Assembly: GCA_028275925.1 (NCBI GenBank) | Contig: JAPWTS010000002.1 | Span: forward strand, 36,870 to 100,869 | DNA from: Thermofilales archaeon | GTDB lineage: Archaea > Thermoproteota > Thermoprotei > Thermofilales > Thermofilaceae | Reading direction: 5' to 3' | DNA: 64,000 nucleotides | Shown: positions 59,907 to 64,000 of the stretch, piece after piece | Layout of the letters: every line of letters begins with the position of its first letter | How positions within the stretch are numbered: position 1 is the stretch's first letter | Made by a program: the position numbers and the translations under genes | Notes under the pieces: model-generated | What the model saw: only the letters and a program-made list of their open reading frames with translations | What the model was told of the DNA's origin: nothing | The model's database searches: none

Positions 59907-62093
59907 CTACTCCCTTGCGACCCTCCCCGAGACCAGGATCGAAAGGATCGCCCCCAGGGTCAACGCTAGGAACACCGGGTCCTCCACCCAATCCGCAAGG
60001 GCGGCCAGCAGGCTCGTGGCCGTGCTAGCCAGCTGCTGTGCCTCCTCTGCCGCTCCTACCCCAACGAACACTACTGCCCCGTCCTCGAGGAGCACAACCG
60101 TGGGGAAAGCGGAAACGTTGAAGCGCGCCGTCAGCTGGGCGCCCTCGTCGAGGACCCAGCGCCACCCACTCGCGTTAACCTTCTCGCTGTAGCTCCTGAG
60201 AGACGCCTCGCTGTCGTAGCTCGAGGGAGAGATCATCACCACCTCCACGCTCAGCGCCCTCAGCTTGGGTACCAGGAAGGAGCAGCCCGTGCACTTAGTG
60301 TAGAAGAAGACCAGAAGCTTGACGCCTCTAGCGAGCTCCACGCTAGCCCCGTCGATGTCGGTAACCGGCGGGAGGTTGGTTACAACCGAGCGAGCCCGAG
60401 TGGCGTTCACCGCGACGTAGGATGCAAGCGCTGCCGCGATCTCGCGAGCGTTGACCGCCGCCGAGGAGGAGTTGCCGGCGGGAGCCTCGCTCGGCTGTCT
60501 CGCTTCGACGCACTCCACTTCCACCCCCTTCTCCTCCCCGGGCAGCAGAGGTAAGGGGCCGCTAACCCACGAGCAGCCGTCAGCGCGCACGCGGACAACG
60601 TAAGTGCCCGGCGCTGGGAGCGCGAGCTTCACCGGAGCACCGCGACTGGCGGCGTTGAGAGAGCCGCTGTAGATCAAGCTCCCGTTAGCCGATACAACCT
60701 CCAGCGTCGCGTTCCCCAGGTTTTCGCCCGACGCCCCTTTAAGCACCACCGAGAAGTAGGCTTCTTGCTTGGGCCGCGCTGGAGCGAGCTTTAGCTCCAG
60801 AAACCTCCGCTCCCCAGCGGAAAGTGCCAACCTAGTGGAGTTGGGCGAGAACCCTTCCTTCCAAGCGCTTACCTCGTACGCGCCGGGGGGCAGCGTTAGG
60901 GTCGCCATCCCCGTCTCGTTCGCTACAACCGAAACGCCCGCAGGTGAAACCCTCACGGTAGCCCCCGCCTCCGTGACTACGACGAGCGTCGCCGCGCTCT
61001 GAGGCTGCGAGTGCGCCGCAGCGTACGCGTTGAGCAGGAGCCACCGACCGTACTGCACCAAAACCCCTTTCCCGTACTCTACGATTTCGCTGGGTTTCCA
61101 CGGCGGGGACCAGCCTAGGGGGTTCAGCCGCTGACCACCGACATACACGGAAGCGGTCCCCACGACAAGCGGGGTCCCGTTAAGGAAGGCGATGGCGTAA
61201 CCCTCGGGGTACACGCCAGCCTTTACCAAGCCTTGGCCGCGGATGCGGTAGAGCGCAACTCCCCCCTCTGGTTGCTGCGCGAGCACGTAGCCCTCCCCGC
61301 CGCTCACCCTCGCATCGGCGATCCTCGAACCCACTTTGAACTCCCACCGAGCTCCGGTGAGCAGGTTGCACATGAAGCCGGAGCCGTCCTCCACGCGGGC
61401 GGCGAGGAGCGCGCTCCCGCGCAAGTCGGCCTTACACTCGCCGATCCTCTCGGCGAACACCCTCTCGAACGTCGAGAGGTTGTAGACAACCACGTACGTG
61501 TCAGTGAGCCTGCAGATCTCGCAGGTGGTATCGATGCCCACTAGCAGGAGGAGGTTCCCCGAAACCTTCACATCGAACGCGTAAACCAGCCGGATGTCGG
61601 AGTTCCTGTCGACCTTGAAAGTGAGAGCCCTAAGCACAACATCGTAAACGAGCACTCTATCCAGCTCCAAGCTGCCCTTCTCCGTTGAGTAGCCGTACTT
61701 CGCGACGGCGACCACCCACCTCCCACCGACCACGGCGCGCTCTAGGCGTCCACCGGGCAGCTCCGCCTTCCAAGCAACGCTGCAGCTCGCTGGGTTGAAG
61801 GCAACAACGGTCCCGTTGCTTAAAACGAACACCGCAAGCCCCCCCTCCACCGCGCCTCCGCCAACCGGTTTAACTGCGCCGAGATTCCACCGAGCCGAGC
61901 ACACGGGGGTTAGGAGCGGCAACTCGTAAGTGGCTAGCGTGCCGTTGGCGTAGACGGCTGCGAGGTGGTTCCCGCTCACTGCCAACCCTAGGACCTCGGC
62001 CTCCGGCTCGAGCGCCGTCACGCTGGGTTGAGCGCTAGCTAGCAGCGCAAGCGTCGCTAAGAGGAATAGCGCTGCCCAAAGGAAGCTTCTCAT
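59907..62093 (-). CDS. Secreted beta-propeller protein with thioredoxin-like C-terminal domain
   Basis: 728 residues. A signal peptide (first 22, ending ASA) precedes a repetitive beta-rich region of about 330 residues like a PQQ/WD propeller, then two carboxypeptidase-regulatory/FN3-like beta domains (about 365-515). A TlpA/thioredoxin-like domain with a CTGC redox site near 597-600 and cis-Pro in FPTVVLL follows, and a C-terminal membrane anchor (705-722) ends it. It is held on the outer face of the membrane and is probably a redox or sensing surface protein. The start overlaps the upstream coiled-coil gene by 4 bp. Confidence 0.75.
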   Translation of the reverse strand: MRSFLWAALFLLATLALLASAQPSVTALEPEAEVLGLAVSGNHLAAVYANGTLATYELPLLTPVCSARWNLGAVKPVGGGAVEGGLAVFVLSNGTVVAFNPASCSVAWKAELPGGRLERAVVGGRWVVAVAKYGYSTEKGSLELDRVLVYDVVLRALTFKVDRNSDIRLVYAFDVKVSGNLLLLVGIDTTCEICRLTDTYVVVYNLSTFERVFAERIGECKADLRGSALLAARVEDGSGFMCNLLTGARWEFKVGSRIADARVSGGEGYVLAQQPEGGVALYRIRGQGLVKAGVYPEGYAIAFLNGTPLVVGTASVYVGGQRLNPLGWSPPWKPSEIVEYGKGVLVQYGRWLLLNAYAAAHSQPQSAATLVVVTEAGATVRVSPAGVSVVANETGMATLTLPPGAYEVSAWKEGFSPNSTRLALSAGERRFLELKLAPARPKQEAYFSVVLKGASGENLGNATLEVVSANGSLIYSGSLNAASRGAPVKLALPAPGTYVVRVRADGCSWVSGPLPLLPGEEKGVEVECVEARQPSEAPAGNSSSAAVNAREIAAALASYVAVNATRARSVVTNLPPVTDIDGASVELARGVKLLVFFYTKCTGCSFLVPKLRALSVEVVMISPSSYDSEASLRSYSEKVNASGWRWVLDEGAQLTARFNVSAFPTVVLLEDGAVVFVGVGAAEEAQQLASTATSLLAALADWVEDPVFLALTLGAILSILVSGRVARE

Positions 62094-62524
62094 GGGGTCT
62101 CGCTCTCCTTGAACAGCAGCTTGACGGGGATCCCATTCACCGTCTGGACGAGGAGGCTTAACCCTCCCTTCTCTATCTCCGTCTCCTTCACTAGGCTGGC
62201 GATGACCTCGCGGACTCGAGTTAGTGCCGCTAGGGTGTCCTTGAGCGCTGCTAGGGTTTCTTCCACCGCCACCAACTCGTCGAGCGCGCGGGCACTAACT
62301 ACCACTCTGATCCCCATGAAGTCGACCTCGTTTATCGACCGTATCTGCTCGCCCACGAGCTTGCTGAGGAGGGTCTCTAGCTTCCTAACCTTTTCGGCTT
62401 TACTTTTCAAAGCCTCGTATTTCTTTTCCAAATAATCTATTTTAGATTTTAACTGCGATATCTGGTTATCTAAGTACTCAATGAAATCGGCGAAGCTGGT
62501 AAAGCTCAATAGATCGTATGCCAT
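62090..62524 (-). CDS. Coiled-coil protein co-transcribed with the secreted thioredoxin-like protein
   Basis: 144 residues. A coiled coil at about 15-55 (NQISQLKSKIDYLEKKYEALKSKAEK in part) is followed by an alpha/beta region. ATG 62524, with a gggga ribosome-binding site; TATA-like sequence on the minus strand at 62551-62560. The longer upstream frame is rejected. Its stop overlaps the next start in an ATGA. Confidence 0.65.
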   Translation of the reverse strand: MAYDLLSFTSFADFIEYLDNQISQLKSKIDYLEKKYEALKSKAEKVRKLETLLSKLVGEQIRSINEVDFMGIRVVVSARALDELVAVEETLAALKDTLAALTRVREVIASLVKETEIEKGGLSLLVQTVNGIPVKLLFKESETP

Positions 62525-62675
62525 ACTCCCCTGCTCGCACTTCCGATTCCCTCGCTTAAATACGTAGCGCGCGTCACACCACGACCCCACTCTTTGCAGA
62601 GGCTCTACTCCGAGGCTAAAGTGGGGAGTTATCAAGATGGCGTTTAGAATTCAGATAAATAATCTTTTTCTCTAA

Positions 62676-62721
62676 CAATAAAGAAAATAATGTGTTACGT
62701 AACTCGGCTAACAAAACCGAG
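62676..62721 (-). terminator. Hairpin and T-rich terminator of uppS
   Basis: Arms ctcgg (62703-62707) and ccgag (62717-62721) form a stem; on the minus strand it is followed by a T-rich run over 62676-62690. An overlapping 10-bp palindrome (gttacgtaac) is at 62694-62703. Confidence 0.45.
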
Positions 62722-62827
62722 GAAAGCGAAATACCATTACGGAAGAGGGGAGAAACCTTACCGCGCCTCGCAAGTAAAGGCGTGCGCCAAGTACGCAGCG
62801 GCGCTGGCTGAACGAAAGCGCCGATGC

Positions 62828-63652
<825 letters not shown>

Positions 63653-63775
63653 CGCGCACACGCTCTGAGGGAGCGCAGGAGGAGGCGCTAAAAGAAGGTT
63701 CCGCGCGCTGAAGATGCAGAGCCTCCCCCTCCTCCGGACGAGCTTCGTGGCTACCTCCACGCCCTTGGGCGAGCG

Positions 63776-64000
63776 CGCGCGCTCCAATAGCGCACGCCTA
63801 GCTCCGCTGGAGCGTCCCATACAGTATACCTGCGTATTCTCTATCCTTTTCTTTAACTTTCCGTTTAGAAAAAATCACTTTCGGGCTTCTCAACATCGAA
63901 TTTATAAGCCTCCGGTTCGCCCTGAGCCCGTGCACCGCGGAACCCTGCGGTGGGAGAGAACGCGGTGAAGGGGGCCGGAGCCCCGAGCTCGGTACTTGCC
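63776..64000 (+). repeat. Repeat element, copy 2, cut by the window edge
   Basis: Same order of elements as 7991-8235: the 12-bp block at 63796-63807, the AT-rich 74-bp core at 63834-63907 ending in the TATA atcgaatttataa, and the RNA 5' region with hairpins 63934-63939/63946-63951 and 63971-63975/63980-63984. The window ends before its 3' half. It points away from uppS, and the downstream gene is not visible. Confidence 0.8.

Overview
The window is a gene-dense, GC-rich stretch of an archaeal chromosome, most probably a hyperthermophilic crenarchaeote (Thermoproteota). Supporting signs are ribosomal protein eS25 (absent from Euryarchaeota), the archaeal 8-oxoguanine glycosylase AGOG, Hjc, RadA, TIP49/RuvB-like and Lhr helicases, isopentenyl phosphate kinase and aconitase X. 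Most transcription units have a TATA-like element about 22-33 bp before a start codon (often GTG or TTG), so most mRNAs look leaderless. A tRNA gene with two apparent introns points towards a Thermoproteales/Thermofilales-like lineage. No insertion sequence, prophage or CRISPR array was seen.

Layout. 0-10 kb: minimal SUF Fe-S assembly pair (sufC-sufB), an ASCH protein, a Lhr helicase, then pyrK-pyrC and pyrD. 9-16 kb: lipase-like hydrolase, speD, kinase and rhomboid, PPP-type phosphatase, RidA, PfkB kinase. 16-19 kb: presenilin-like protease, prenyl synthase and isopentenyl phosphate kinase. 19-25 kb: AAA+/VWA module, protein disulfide oxidoreductase, DUF92 protein, tRNA thiolase. 26-30 kb: pyrF, pyrE-pyrB-pyrI with a HTH/zinc-ribbon regulator. 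30-45 kb: JAMM protease, valS, AGOG, GTPase, SagB-like oxidoreductase, rdgB, DHH phosphoesterase, M28 peptidase, hjc and TIP49. 45-54 kb: UDG, aconitase X pair, radA, a glycosyltransferase, tRNA-Thr, asnS and a decayed gene. 54-64 kb: membrane protein, rpl12, second Lhr helicase, PqqD-like gene, rps25e, secreted propeller/thioredoxin protein, uppS.

Three themes link the genes. De novo pyrimidine synthesis is nearly complete but split between two clusters. The archaeal mevalonate branch (aconitase X, isopentenyl phosphate kinase) feeds trans- and cis-prenyl synthases present here. DNA and nucleotide maintenance is heavily represented (AGOG, UDG, Hjc, RadA, RdgB, two Lhr proteins, TIP49).

The least explained content is RNA. 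A repeated promoter-plus-structured-RNA element occurs before pyrD and again at the right edge. A strongly folded RNA with its own promoter lies between rdgB and the DHH gene. At least two, possibly three, box C/D sRNA candidates sit in intergenic gaps. All of these were found by reading the sequence; no search or folding program was run.
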